Position numbers and translations under genes: made by a program
Part shown: positions 34,921 to 46,688 of the stretch, one piece after another
How the letters are laid out: the number at the start of each line of letters is the position of its first letter
How positions within the stretch are numbered: position 1 is the first letter of the stretch
Source: Sipunculus nudus
Lineage: Eukaryota; Annelida; Sipuncula; Golfingiida; Sipunculidae
Direction: 5' to 3'
Assembly (NCBI GenBank): GCA_026874595.1
Contig: CM049318.1
Span: forward strand, 4,605,741 to 4,669,740
DNA: 64,000 nucleotides
Notes under the pieces: model-generated
Databases searched by the model: none
Told to the model about the DNA's origin: nothing
The model's input: only the letters and a program-made list of their open reading frames with translations

Positions 34921-36756
34921 ATGGCAACGGCTGCAGACACGTCACCAATCCAGTGTTATATCTGTCTCAGCAGCAAAGTTAACAGACAGCCGAGGGTGCT
35001 ACCATGTCAACATTCTTTCTGAACAGATTGTCTCTCATCATGGCATAACCAGCGTCGCCAAACTGACTGCTACGGAAACCCTACGGTAAACTGCCCCACC
35101 TGTCGATCAAATGCACAACTACCGTCTGGTAGCATCACAGCTCTCCCTATTGATATTAACGTTGGGAAAATATTTGAAGTTATGAACAAAACTCAACGTC
35201 AAGCACAGTGTCACGTATGCTGGCAAGAGAAGAACTTTAAGGGAGCAACTGTTGTTTGTGAAACTTGTAACTTGTAACTGTGTGATGGGTGTGATAACAA
35301 ACTCAAGAAGGTCGCCTTGCTTTCATCACACGTGGTGAGGAAATCATTTTTTCAAGTCCATTTTCACGGATACCATTGGTTTTGTACTACCTGTTCACGG
35401 GGACTTTGTGCTGAATGTGTGCATTTAGGGCAGCATGCAAATCATGAAGTGAAAGACCTAAATATAGGCATTGCTGATATGAAGAAGAAACTAGTCGAGG
35501 CAACCGAATTGTTAAAAACGCCACTATCCCGACTTGACAAAGAAATAGCTGCAACACGTCATGAGTGCGGAGCACATGAAAATATCCTGCAAATGCTTAG
35601 CTTGATGAAGAAGGAGATCGAGAGGATCACTGAATCGGTGGAGAGTCACAAAGCTTTACAGATTTCTCCTGCAGAGAAGCGCTTTAAGGAGAATGGGAAA
35701 TTGCGTGACGATACTACAGCCATCATTAAACAATCAGAAGACCTGATGAAACAGGATGACGATACGTTTCTGATGAAGCTACCCGGTCCGCAAAGAGAAA
35801 TTATACAAAACAAGACAAGAATCGAAGCTGCACTGGAATTACTTCCGCACCATGTGAGAATGCAGTCTGATATATGTCATCTTGCACATGCGGAAAAAAT
35901 TGTTGAAACTTTGAGAAACTGCAAAATTGTTCGTGTCATGTCAGAATCGATGTCTGTAGTCCCTACGCCTGTATTTAAGATAGACTGTGACGATGAATGT
36001 AAGATAAAGAAGCCCTGGCGCTTATGCTTCACGCCAGACGCGGACATGGTTGTGTGTGGATACGAGGGAGGGCCTGTGTATAAAGTATTCAAGGATAGAA
36101 CAAAGAAACAGCTTCACTGTGATTGTGTAGCAGCCTGTACATTTGGTACTGCAGCCTGCGTACGTGGCGACGATGTCTTTGTGATTTCTAAAAAGGGTGA
36201 CAGTTTAGTCCAGATCAAACAAGACGGAACCGAAGTGGTACATGAGCTAAATCCAGCGATACCAGATTCCCGGGGGATAACAGTACTTGGAGACACGGTT
36301 TTAATATTAAATAGCACCATGTTGATCAAACGATCTCTCGCTGGCACCCAACGGAATGAGGTTTTCGTCTTACTACTTGTATGAACAATTTATTACATGT
36401 CACATATGAAGGAAAACCCAGACTCTTTATAAGTGACGTAGTGAAAAAACCAAGTCACTGCTTACAGTGAACACGTATCGATGTGTGTTGTATCGATTTG
36501 GAGGGAAAGGGAAAACAGATGGTATGTTTGACTGGCCCCGAGGTATGACCACGATGGGTGACAAGCACCTGCTTGTTGCAGATTGGTCCAACCACAGGAT
36601 TTTTCAATTTGAATTTGACGGAACCTTCGTGAAGAACCTCCTAACCAAGGAAGATGGTATATCATATCCTGTAGATGTGGCTTTCAAATATCCTTATTTA
36701 TGGGTTGCAGAATATGGAGCGAACACTGCTGTTTGAAGCTTTTCAAATGTCCATAA
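34921..36756 (+). pseudogene. TRIM-NHL pseudogene, copy 4
   Basis: Full-length similarity to copies 1-3 but disabled. Codon 34 (RING cysteine) is TGA at 35020-35022 and codon 119 is TAA at 35275-35277. TTT at 35350-35352 replaces B-box 2 C144. A 1-bp deletion near 36364 shifts the frame (ends at 36384), a 1-bp insertion lies in the A-run at about 36447, small insertions at about 36475-36482 and a deletion of about 5 bp near 36727. The rest of the sequence stays very close to functional copies, so inactivation is recent. N-terminal differences match copy 1, while others (QAQCHVCWQEKNFKG) match copies 2 and 3, suggesting a mosaic. Confidence 0.9.
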
Positions 36757-38415
36757 TAAGAAAACACATGCTAATTCCATAAAATAGAGGATTTGATGTC
36801 AACAAAAAATTACATTGTTCACTTGAATGACAGTAGAGTTACTTAAATGTATGATGAATACCTTTACATTTATCATTTTATATGACATTACATCTATGTG
36901 GCATACACAAATTGCACATTGCATATCCAAAAAGTAAGGTGAATAAGCTGGCACTTTGGTAACCAATCATAATGTAATTAACTGTGAGAATATTTAAATT
37001 ACGAAGAATATTTTGGATATGGAAATCATGAAGCATTGGAATGTATCCTTGGAACGAACATTCAGGCAATCATTGGTGATTTTGTAGAGTCCTGTAATTC
37101 TACATAACTCGTAAATATCCCAAACCTTTCAAACTCAATGAAAATTCAGAGATTGAATATCCATACCCGGCTCAGGTAAAGTGTTCTAGAAGATCTAGGA
37201 GACTTTTATTAACAACTCTCTCATTCTGAGGTAATAGGGCTCCAGAGAAACTCGGAATCCGATGTTTATTGCAGGCATCCATGTGGGATCTGTTCAGTTT
37301 TAAGGGGTGAAAAAATGTGGGTGGATGCCATTGCCAAAATTTAATGGGGAGGTCATTTGGAAGGTCATCAAGGTCACAAAGTTTAAATTTTGTGTTTTCC
37401 TTATTTGGTGTAATATCGGCCACATTTATATGTAAGTTGTCCATAATATCAAATTGTTTTGTTGATAAAGATATTAAATTTAGTGTAGCAAACTGATTTA
37501 CATTGAAAAACAATGAAACCAAAAGTAGATAATTTACTACAAAAAATTATGATTTCATTGAAATATGTAATCTGTGTTCCATACTACCAAGTCTGGTCGC
37601 CCTGTCCATGTGTTTGTCTGTCACACTTCTCTGAGATATCTGATTACACAGACTTAAAGCGTTATCCATTTATAATGCATGAGCCACGTCAGAATTGTAT
37701 TTTGTGCATGCGACTGTGACCACCAGGGAGCACTGGTGACTGTGGTACGACTTAGTCTTTTTTTTTTTTTTTTGTTATTTATTTCAGTTTTTTCTCAGTG
37801 TTAGCCTGTATTGACATGTTTACAGTAGCTTTTTAGTTATACTCTTGCCATTGCAGTGATATCAACTTTTACTTTATTTCTCATTATAATAAAGCAGATC
37901 AAGCCTCACATTAGACGCATTTTGCTAATGTTTCAATTGTGATAGTGATTGCTGGTGTTTATTCATTTAATACCTTTTTTTTTCAAGTAGCATTATTTAA
38001 ATTTAGAGCTTAAGAGAGAATAAAAGAACTAGTATGTACATGCTATTATGCTGACTATTATTTTCCAAGAATAAAATTATTATAAATAATTGCGAAATAG
38101 GATTGCATTATATATCGCTGGTGTTAGGGGTATTATTTAATAATAAATGTTCCTATGACCAGCATAGAGCTACTCTTTAATCAGTTGTACCCTAGCTTTC
38201 ATTGTCTACTTGAATGGTTCCTCATTTTTAAATAACATTTAAGCAGAATACGTTCTCACTAGGCCATGAGTATATTCATAGAAAAGAGAGCATAGACGTT
38301 TGAAATTTCAACACTTTCTTCCATACCAATGATTATTCGCTATATGTGCAACAGGAATGTTAAGTATGTGTATTCAACACACAGGATCAAATTCTTTGAA
38401 TCGATGCCATGGTCC
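36757..38415. other. Downstream flank of pseudogene copy 4
   Basis: Corresponds to 14892-16520 with more substitutions than the flanks of copies 1-3. It holds a T-run at 37757-37773. No gene is seen. Confidence 0.45.
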
Positions 38416-38554
38416 AGTGCCGGATCCGGGGGGGTTCTAAACTTTAATCCTAGACCTATTACCTTTCTTGACCAGAGGACCTTCTTTTTATGTTTTCCTT
38501 TTAGTCTGCCTGGGCTGGACACTTCTTTTTCCCATATCTTGGATCTGAACCAGT
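38416..38554. mobile_element. GGATCC-family MITE, short uninterrupted form (spacer 4-5)
   Basis: A 139-bp element between GGTCC direct repeats at 38411-38415 and 38555-38559. Ends are AGTGCCGGATCC and GGATCTGAACCAGT. It lacks the nested TTTAAAGGG element found in the other spacers and shows only seven Gs, so it preserves the pre-nesting state. Confidence 0.65.
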
Positions 38555-38606
38555 GGTCCACGGTGAAAAAAAAATATTTAACAAATCGGTGGAAATATGT
38601 GGAATT

Positions 38607-39585
38607 AGGTGGAGAAGAATTACCTCAGCCTGTCGTGTGTGCTTAAATAAGGCGAAGAAGAAATAACTCAGCTTGTCGTGAGTGCTGAAAGAAAGCGGAG
38701 AAGAAATAACTCAGCTTGTCGTGTGTGCTAAAATAAGGCGAAGAAGAAATAACTAAGCTTGTCGTGAGTGCTGAAAGTAGGTGGAGAAGAAATAACTCAG
38801 CTTGTCGTGTGTGCTAAAATAAGGCCAAGAAGAAATACCTCAGCTTGTCGTGAGTGCTAAAAGAAGGCGAAGAAGAAATACCTCAGCTTGTCGTGAGTGC
38901 TAAAATAAGGCCAAGAAGAAATACCTCAGCTTGTCGTGAGTGCTAAAAGAAGGCGAAGAAGAAATAACTCAGCTTGTCGTGAGTGCTAAAAGAAGGCAGA
39001 GAAGAAATAACTCAGCTTGTCGTGTGTGCTAAAATAAGGCGAAGAAGAAATAACTCAGCTTGTCGTGAGTGTTGGATTAAGGCGGAGAAGGAATACCTCA
39101 ACCTGTCGTGTATGCTGAAATAAGGCGAAGAAGAAATACCTCAGCTTGTCGTGAGTGTTGGATTAAGGCGGAGAAGGAATACCTCAACCTGTCGTGTGTG
39201 CTAAAATAAGGCGAAGAAGAAATAACTCAACTTGTCGTGAGTGCTGAAAGAAGGTGGAGAAGAAATAACTCAGCTTGTCGTGAGTGTTGGATTAAGGCGG
39301 AGAAGGAATACCTCAACCTGTCGTGTGTGCTAAAATAAGGCGAAGAAGAAATAACTCAGCTTGTCGTGAGTGTTGGATTAAGGCGGAGAAGGAATACCTC
39401 AACCTGTCGTGTATGCTGAAATAAGGCGAAGAAGAAATACCTCAGCTTGTCGTGAGTGTTGGATTAAGGCGGAGAAGGAATACCTCAACCTGTCGAGTGT
39501 GCTGAAATAAGGCGAAGAAGAAATAACTCAGCTTGTCGTGAGTGTTGGATTAAGGCGGAGAAGGAATACCTCAGCCTGCCCTTTC
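38607..39585 (+). repeat. Expanded 44-bp minisatellite, about 22 units (spacer 4-5)
   Basis: Units read ggcgaagaagaaataactcag followed by cttgtcgtgagtgctgaaag, with two alternating variants (gtgtgctaaaataa and gtgttggattaa) arranged in a higher-order pattern in the second half. The same locus has about five units in the other spacers. Confidence 0.9.
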
Positions 39586-40037
39586 GAAGATATGGCTCGT
39601 AAAAAACATATGCAACATCATACACACACAGACATACACAAACACGACCGGTTACATAACCTCCTGCCACTTACAAACACACGTCGGTTCCCGTTTGAAT
39701 ACCCAGCCGATCCTACAAAACCTACAGTTTCTTTAACACGTTTTGTACGGTATGTACCTCATGAAATTCTTACAGGTAAGTACATGTCATTGTGGTGATT
39801 GATAATTTAAGCTGATGCGTCAGAACAAAGTGACTGTTTCAGCTTATGTTTAACTCGTAAATGATGGTCAATGTTATGATCGAGAAAAGTAGTTTGTAGT
39901 TAAAGCAATCTCAAGAAAGCATAAACTCGACAATTTTGCCCTAATAGTATTTCATAAATGCAATGATTAATATTATGGTCGTGTTAAGGCCTATTATATA
40001 TTTTTGCAGATTACTAAAAAAGGTGTAATTATTAATC
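39586..40037 (+). other. Diverged leader region upstream of TRIM copy 5
   Basis: Shares 'cacac...cggttcc', 'gtacggtatgtacct' and the acceptor tttttgcag (ending 40009) with the other units. The leader exon is not recognisable. A consensus donor acag/gtaagt is present at 39775/39776 at a position different from that of copies 1-3. Confidence 0.35.
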
Positions 40038-40639
40038 ATGGCAACGGCTGGAGACACGTCACCAATCCAATGTTCGATCTGTTTCAACAGCAAGGTTAAA
40101 CGACAACCAAGGATGTTACCATGTCAACATTCATTCTGTACAGAATGCCTCGCGACATGGCATAATGATCTTCGTCACAGTGATACTTCTGTAGAATGCC
40201 CACCTGTCGGACATATGTAACACTACCGCCTGGAGGCGTTGCAGCTCTCCCGATTCATATTAATGTTGTAAAAATATTTGAAATTATGAACAAAATTCAA
40301 AGTGAAGAACAGTGTCACAGATGCAGGGTCGAAGGGAGGTTAAGAGAAGTAAACGTTTCGTTGACTGTAACTTGTTGTTGTGCCAAGAATGTAGTATCGA
40401 GCACACACAGATTGCTCTGTTTTCATCACACATGATGATGAAATCCTTTAGTAAAGCCCATGGTAATGGATACCAGTGGTTATGTAATACATGCTCTAAG
40501 GGATTTGCACTAAATGTGTTTATGCTGGACAGCATAACGATCATGATGTTAAAGAACTAAAAATCGGTATTTCTCATATGGAGGACAAACTGAATGATAC
40601 CAACGAATTGCTGAAATTACCACTATCCCGACTTGACAA
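40038..40639 (+). pseudogene. TRIM-NHL pseudogene copy 5, 5' part (RING, B-boxes)
   Basis: It starts with an intact ATG and seven RING residues in place (QCSICFNSKVKRQPRMLPCQ, HSFCTECL) but loses one base near 40200, so the last RING pair is out of frame. B-box 1 is read in two frames, and B-box 2 has serine for C144 and another 1-bp shift near 40505, after which C-x2-C and H-x2-H reappear in frame. The sequence breaks at 40639 inside the coiled coil ('cgacttgacaa') and resumes at 52865. It is considerably more diverged than copy 4. Confidence 0.85.
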
Positions 40640-41604
40640 CCCAGTGGGGAAATTGACATCACAGTGATATCACCATGACATCACATATTATCTCACATGA
40701 CCTCATGTTGTGACCTCACTGTGACCTGAAATCTGTAAACTCACACTGGTGACACCGTGATGTCACATGCTGATGTCACAAGGTGATCATACTGTGATTT
40801 CACCTTGATCTCTCTCTCTTGATGTCACACCGATATCACAGGCTGATGTCACAATGACATCACATATTATCTCACACAGACCTCAACGGTGTGACCTCAC
40901 TGTGACATGAAATCTGTACCCTCACACTGGTGACAAAGTGATGTCACACGCTGATGTCACAAGGTGATCATACTGTGATTTCACCTTGATCTCTCTCTCT
41001 TGATGTCACACCGATTTCACAGGCTGGTGTCACAATGACATCACATATTATCTCACACAGACCTCAACGGTGTGACCTCACTGTGACATGAAATCTGTAA
41101 CCTCACACTGGTGACAAAGTGATGTCACACGCTGATGTCACAAGGTGATCATACTGTGATTTCACCTTGATCTCTTTCTCTTGATGTCATAGAGATATCA
41201 CAAGCTGATGTCACAATGACATCACATATATTAGCCCACACAGACCTCATGGTGTGACCTTAATGTGACATAAATTTGTAACCTCACGCAAATGACACAG
41301 TGATGTCACATGCTGAGGTCACATGGTGACCATATTGTGATATCACCTTGATTTCTCTCTCTTGATGTCACAGAGATATCACATGGTGATGTCACAATGA
41401 CATCCCATATTATCTCACACAGACCTCATAGTGTGACCTCACTGTGACATAAATTTGTAACCTCACACAGATGACACAGTGATGTTACATGCTGAGGTCA
41501 CATGGTGATCATATTGTGATACACCGTGACCTCTCTCTCTCTCTTGAAGTCACAGAGATGTCACATTCTGAGGTCACATGGTAATCCTTCTGTGATATCA
41601 CCAT

Positions 41605-41606
<2 letters not shown>
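40640..41606. repeat. Left subterminal array, period about 180 bp, GTGAC/GTCAC-rich
   Basis: The phrase 'ttcaccttgatctctctctc' recurs at about 40799, 40979, 41160 and 41341, and between copies the text is built of gatgtcac, gtgacctcactgtgac and similar 8-16 bp words. Older units towards 41500 are more diverged. Confidence 0.8.

Positions 41607-41646
<40 letters not shown>
41607..41646. repeat. (TC)n microsatellite
   Basis: Uninterrupted TC run ending the left array; apparently grown out of the 'tctctctc' at the end of each unit. Confidence 0.95.
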
Positions 41647-41649
<3 letters not shown>

Positions 41650-42310
41650 ATACACAACATAAAAATCAGAAAAGACATACGAAATTATAAATTTTATTCC
41701 TTATGTTTCATAGTATCTCAGGTTGTACTGAATGTGACACATGATGTATCGTATATATGACTACTACTCCGTTCACTTATTGCTGCCCGCCTTAGTCCCG
41801 TATAAGCATTGGCCAAAAAGACCTCTTTTTATGTGGACACTTCTGATTGGACAGATGTCAGAAACATCCTCCTTGGCTCTTATGGGCGTTATTCGATCTT
41901 CTTTGTTAAATGTCTTCACACAAGCTAAAACAAAAGAGCCATTATTTAGTATTTCGAAAATTATTCACACATGATAAAAGAATAAATTTATACAGTAGAA
42001 TGTCTCGAATTCCAATGGACTCCCATCCCCAAATGTTAACGAAAATATCTCAACAGTTAGGGGGTTAAATGCAATCATCCTAGATTTCTGCGAATTTGAC
42101 CTTGAAGATCAAGGTCACAAGTCACCAGTTTTCCCACTGCTGACACTTGAAGGAAACCTCTTGTGTCAAATTTGAGGAAAAATCTTCAGTAGCTCGTATG
42201 TGACAGGAGTCACGATTACCATAGATTTCCACAGATTTAATCGCATTCAAGGACTGGGTGGAATCAATTTTTTTTTACACATTTGAGGGGGAAATGCAAT
42301 ACTTTTTAAA
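41647..42310. other. Insert interior, no gene seen
   Basis: AT-rich DNA without supported exons; part of it ('gaccttgaagatcaaggtcacaag') has repeat-like text. Confidence 0.3.
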
Positions 42311-43474
42311 AGACAAGTGACCCATGGGTCATGACGCTCAGCTGACAAGCATGAGATAACGGCCTGATTTTCACAACTGTTGTCTTATTTAGAATAGATG
42401 ATTGCAAATGTTGTTAAAATTTTTGGGAGGGGTAGGAAGATTTGTACGCATAAAGCACATTAATTGATGGTTCAGGGCAAAATAATAATAAAAAACATGA
42501 CTGAACATTTGCTACTGGTTCAAACAGTGAAAATGATGTTTACAGAACACAGCTTGCAGAATATAGTTCACCATGACCTTATTTAAGGATTGCAAGGATT
42601 TTTTTTCAGCTGAGCTAAAATGTACAAACTAGATCCAGTGGTTAAGATTTGTGCCCTGCTTTGGTATCAAATTTTCAATTATTCTGTCTTATAAGCCCCA
42701 TAGCTAGAAGAACATGGATCACAGAGATCTTAATTCAGGTTTCCAAAGAGACTTTTCATGGACCTCCCGGGATGTCAAGTTAGAAGATTCCAGGTCCAGT
42801 GTTTACGATTTGTGCCCTGTTAACGGATGACCGCATCTTTAAAAGCATAAAAAAGGTAGAGAAAAAAATGTGTAAAAATTCGAAAAAAATCCAGGTAGCG
42901 CCACTTGTTTTCAGGAAATGATGAAACACTCCATGATCAATATGCATGCAAAGAATCATGGTGATCAATCCATTATAGTTGTTCGGATACTGGAGCTTTT
43001 GCATCATTTTTTTTTTATAATTCTGGGTGGTACTTCGGAGCCCCATAGCTCAAAGGATATGGGTAACAGAGACCTAATTTCAGGTTTCTAAAAGGACTTT
43101 TCCTGGACATCCTGGAAATCCAGTTGATGCCTCCAGTCTACAGGAACTGATAAAACACTCCGTGATCAATATGCATGCAAAGAATCATGGTGATCGATGC
43201 ATAAGTTTTCTTATACTGGAGCTTTTGTATCAAATTTTCAATTATTCTGGGGGGTACTTCAGAGCCCCATAGCTTGGAGGATATTGGTATTAGACACCTA
43301 ATTTCAGGTTTCCAAGGAGATTTTTCATGGACCTCCCTAGACGTAAAGTAAGAAGATTCTAGGTCCAGCGGTTACGATTTGTGCCTGTTAAAGGCCGGCC
43401 GGACAGCCGGACGGAAGGACGACGGACAATGACCCATCGCTATAGCACAGCATGGCTGAAAGTCATCTGAGCTA
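42311..43474 (-). mobile_element. Dispersed hairpin/palindrome element, minus-strand copy (E4)
   Basis: Read on the minus strand it begins with TAGCTCAGATGACT (43461-43474), runs through a (ccgtcc)-rich stretch at 43390-43440, carries two units of the about 340-bp repeat also seen at 3720-5390, and ends with GACCCATGGGTC (42319-42330) and cacttgtct. This copy shows that the repeat array and the end signatures belong to one element. Confidence 0.65.
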
Positions 43475-43531
43475 AAAAAAATCATTCATATTTACAAGAA
43501 ATCCTACAGACGACTGATGACGGGACTATAA

Positions 43532-44640
43532 AACAAGAGACCCATGGGTCACGGTGCTCATCTGAAGTTGATCTTGAAGGTAAAAATCTATAAAAATAAC
43601 AAATGGAGATGTCTTGGGGGTAAAGGTAACATAGGCCATGGTAGGTTGACATGCTAGGTTTGTATTGATGAGTAAGGAATATTTTCTTCAATGTTATAAT
43701 TGAATGTGTACAGTTGTAATAATCACTAAATGTCCCCAGTGCACAGGTGCAAGGATTGTAGGTGAGGAGTGTTGGGAGTTACATCTTTGCGTATACATAC
43801 AGCTTTTACTATTTAATTCAAAAAGTGCTTAGCCTACAAGAAAAGATTCGCAATTGGTAAATATTGAAATATGAACAGACTGACAGGTAGACAAACAAAG
43901 CTGATCACTTTATCTTCCATATTGCTTGGCAGGAAAATAATGAACAAATGCAGTAGATCATTTTTATTATATCGAATTGTTTTTCAAGTTTATACTTATT
44001 TTACATTTGCAATATTACGTGTCCATAAAACAGTTACTTTCACATTTAAGACACATCTCAAGCTTAAATCCATACACATACAGCATAATAAAGTTATTTC
44101 AGCAGTGCTTATATGAAAAGAGTTCATACTTAATATATACTTAATGAAAAACAGAGAGATGATGGACAGACAGAGCTGTTCACTTTACTATTTTTAATTG
44201 AATAAAATATATACAGTTGCAATAAAACTAATGTCCCTAGTGCACAGGTGCAAGACTCAATGGCAGCGGAGGGGGAATTGTGAAAATAACAACCCCCTAC
44301 ATTTACATACAGGACAAATTAAGCTGATCCCTTATTTCCCATTCTGCTGAGGCAGAGCTGTTCACTTTATGTCCCCTTCTACTAAGGCAAAAATATATGT
44401 TCTAATCATATCTTAATTTTTATACTAATTTTCATTGAATAAAAGTTATACATTTGCAATAAAACTACTGTCCCCAGTGCATAGTTGCAATGACTCAACG
44501 GCGGGGGGAGGGGGTGTTTGGGGGAGGAAATGGTTGCAACACCTCTGCATATACATACTTATTCATCCCAACTCCTTCCTGTTTGCATTTGTCAAATCCA
44601 TTATCAGCGTTGTAGGGTTTGCAGCATTTAATGATTAAAC
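43532..44640 (-). mobile_element. Probable second minus-strand dispersed element (E4b), right boundary unclear
   Basis: The end signature (GACCCATGGGTC at 43539-43550 with acaag next to it) is present in minus orientation. Inside, 'tgtcccc/tagtgcacaggtgcaa' recurs at about 43732, 44231 and 44471 with 'ctttgcgtatacatac' / 'cctctgcatatacatac' behind it, suggesting degenerate internal repeats. I do not see the matching start hairpin. Confidence 0.35.
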
Positions 44641-46276
44641 GTGCAGGCAATCACAAGTTATAGCCGAAAGTCTAATTTTATATAATTTTCATAAAACTCA
44701 GGGGCGAAGCCCGGGGGGGGGGGGGCGCAGGGGGCCATGCACAATATATATATATGTGTGTGTGTAAATATATATATATATATACAACACCAAGAAACAG
44801 GCTTTTCTTTGGAAATAACCATAAAAGATAAATACTGATAACCTGGTGTTAGAATAACCAGCCCGTATAGTCTCAAGAGCAATCTCCTCAATATATTTAC
44901 ATAATAATATGCGAAATACTGTTACATGTTTTGTTGGCATGGCCATTCCTAATTTGAAAGTATAAACGGAATATAAAACACAAAGATAAGGTTATTTCGC
45001 TGTGGATATAGTTCGATGCCCCTTTATATTCAACGAGTCCTTTGACATGTTATTCCTAAGTCATATACGTAGTTATAGAAGACTCAATGGATCCCTGATA
45101 TATGTAGGCTTCGATTTAGTAATTGTATGTACTTTTTATTTAAATTTTAGAATGATGTATCCACCTCCGTTATTCAAGCAATGGTTTACCTACAGAATTC
45201 TATTTCAGTTTTAGACAATTCAAGACGTAACAGGGCGGTTGCCCATGCAAGTGTCCTCTCATTTTATCAATGTGCTAAGCAGATCCGGTAACAACCCCAC
45301 CTGTGGGTCTTGGGTGGGTGACATCTATATTCCTAGGTGATATCACCGATTACGCCCCAAATACGTACTCGTTTGCAAGTAATGGGAGGGCACTGCTTTC
45401 CTATTAAGACTTCAGAGCACTCACCCTGGGTCACACCGATCGTTAAAAATCCACCGCTTCTCGATTGGGTTTCGAATTCACCATCCACGGTGGTTGAGTC
45501 CTGTCCTATATCTCCCTGACCACAGAAGCCATGTATTATTTCTTTGTTTTTGGATTTTTGTTGTTACAGTCCTATATAAGTCACCTTGAGTTAGTAATTC
45601 ACTGTACTGATATTCATGTTTATGTTTATCTATATTTTCAATGTCGAGGCAGGAGTGACTAAGACGAAATGTGTAGTCCTTGTAAAATGCATTTGTCACC
45701 GCCGCGATCCGTTAAATTCTTACATCTGAGCTTATACATGCCTTCTTTTCTTTTGATCTTGAACTTTACACACAGATAAAGGCATCGAACTATGGTCCGA
45801 TAAAACGCGTGGATGGATGGAGATCACTTACTGTTGTTTAACATTTACAAGGAAGTCTAGTTAACTTTGAAGTTACGTTGCCATAATAAACCCAGACGCG
45901 AGCGCGAACCCTAACGGGAATATGAGTGGCGAACCATTCGCGGGGGGTGTTTCAATATAAGCGACTCGATACGTGATATATAGTCTCTTCGTCACAATTA
46001 CATTACAGAAAGAACTAACCAAAGTGATTATTCTATAATAAAAGGTATGTTCCAATCGATATTTATCTTAAGATAAAGAACATGCCTCTATTTAAAGTTA
46101 CTTTCCCTCTACGTCCCGCATTTCCAGTGTCACACGTTCCTAATCAATTAAACGTCATTGTTTTAGAGAAAGGTAGCATCGTATAAAAAATATATAGTGC
46201 CTTTGAAGTTTCATTTATAAACTCTACCAATCTCTCCCCATCACCATCAATAAACAACATCTGTGTTTCAGCATGT

Positions 46277-46312
<36 letters not shown>

Positions 46313-46688
46313 CATAGCACATACACTACGCACATATCCACATACATATAATTTATTCATTAATTTTATGCCTTCGTTGTGTGTATTATGTGTTACATGT
46401 TCAGAGTTTATATTTAAATTACATGGAACATTGTGGTCTGTTTAATGTGTCTTTATTTGTAATATTTAAGTGACTTTAATAATAAAGATCTATGTATTCA
46501 CAAAAATTTGGTAAATTCAATAAGTAATAATAAAAAATAAACCTGTTCATATAACGGGTAATTCTTTAATTTAAGTGATGAGCTTGGACCAATTACAGCC
46601 TATTGGAATTTGTTTTTTATCCCGAGGATAACGTCGCACATTTTGTCTTTAAACGTCTGTTGGAACTCTCCAACATATTCAGTTACGT
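44641..46688. other. Insert interior, no gene seen
   Basis: Contains a G-run (44713-44725) next to 'ggggcgaagccc', TA and TG tracts near 44745-44785, and a (TC)n run at 46277-46312. Around 45340-45510 there is sequence with a tRNA B-box-like 'gggtttcgaattc', possibly an old SINE, not demonstrated. No exon is supported. Confidence 0.3.
46277..46312. repeat. (TC)n microsatellite
   Basis: TC run with a single interruption. Confidence 0.95.

Noticed and set aside
40640-41646. CRISPR-like impression from regularly repeated palindromic words
   Set aside because: The DNA is eukaryotic; units are long satellite repeats without unique spacers of fixed size.
45337-45519. Possible old tRNA-derived SINE with 'gggtttcgaattc'
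   Set aside because: Only a B-box-like stretch is visible; no A box at the right distance and no tail.
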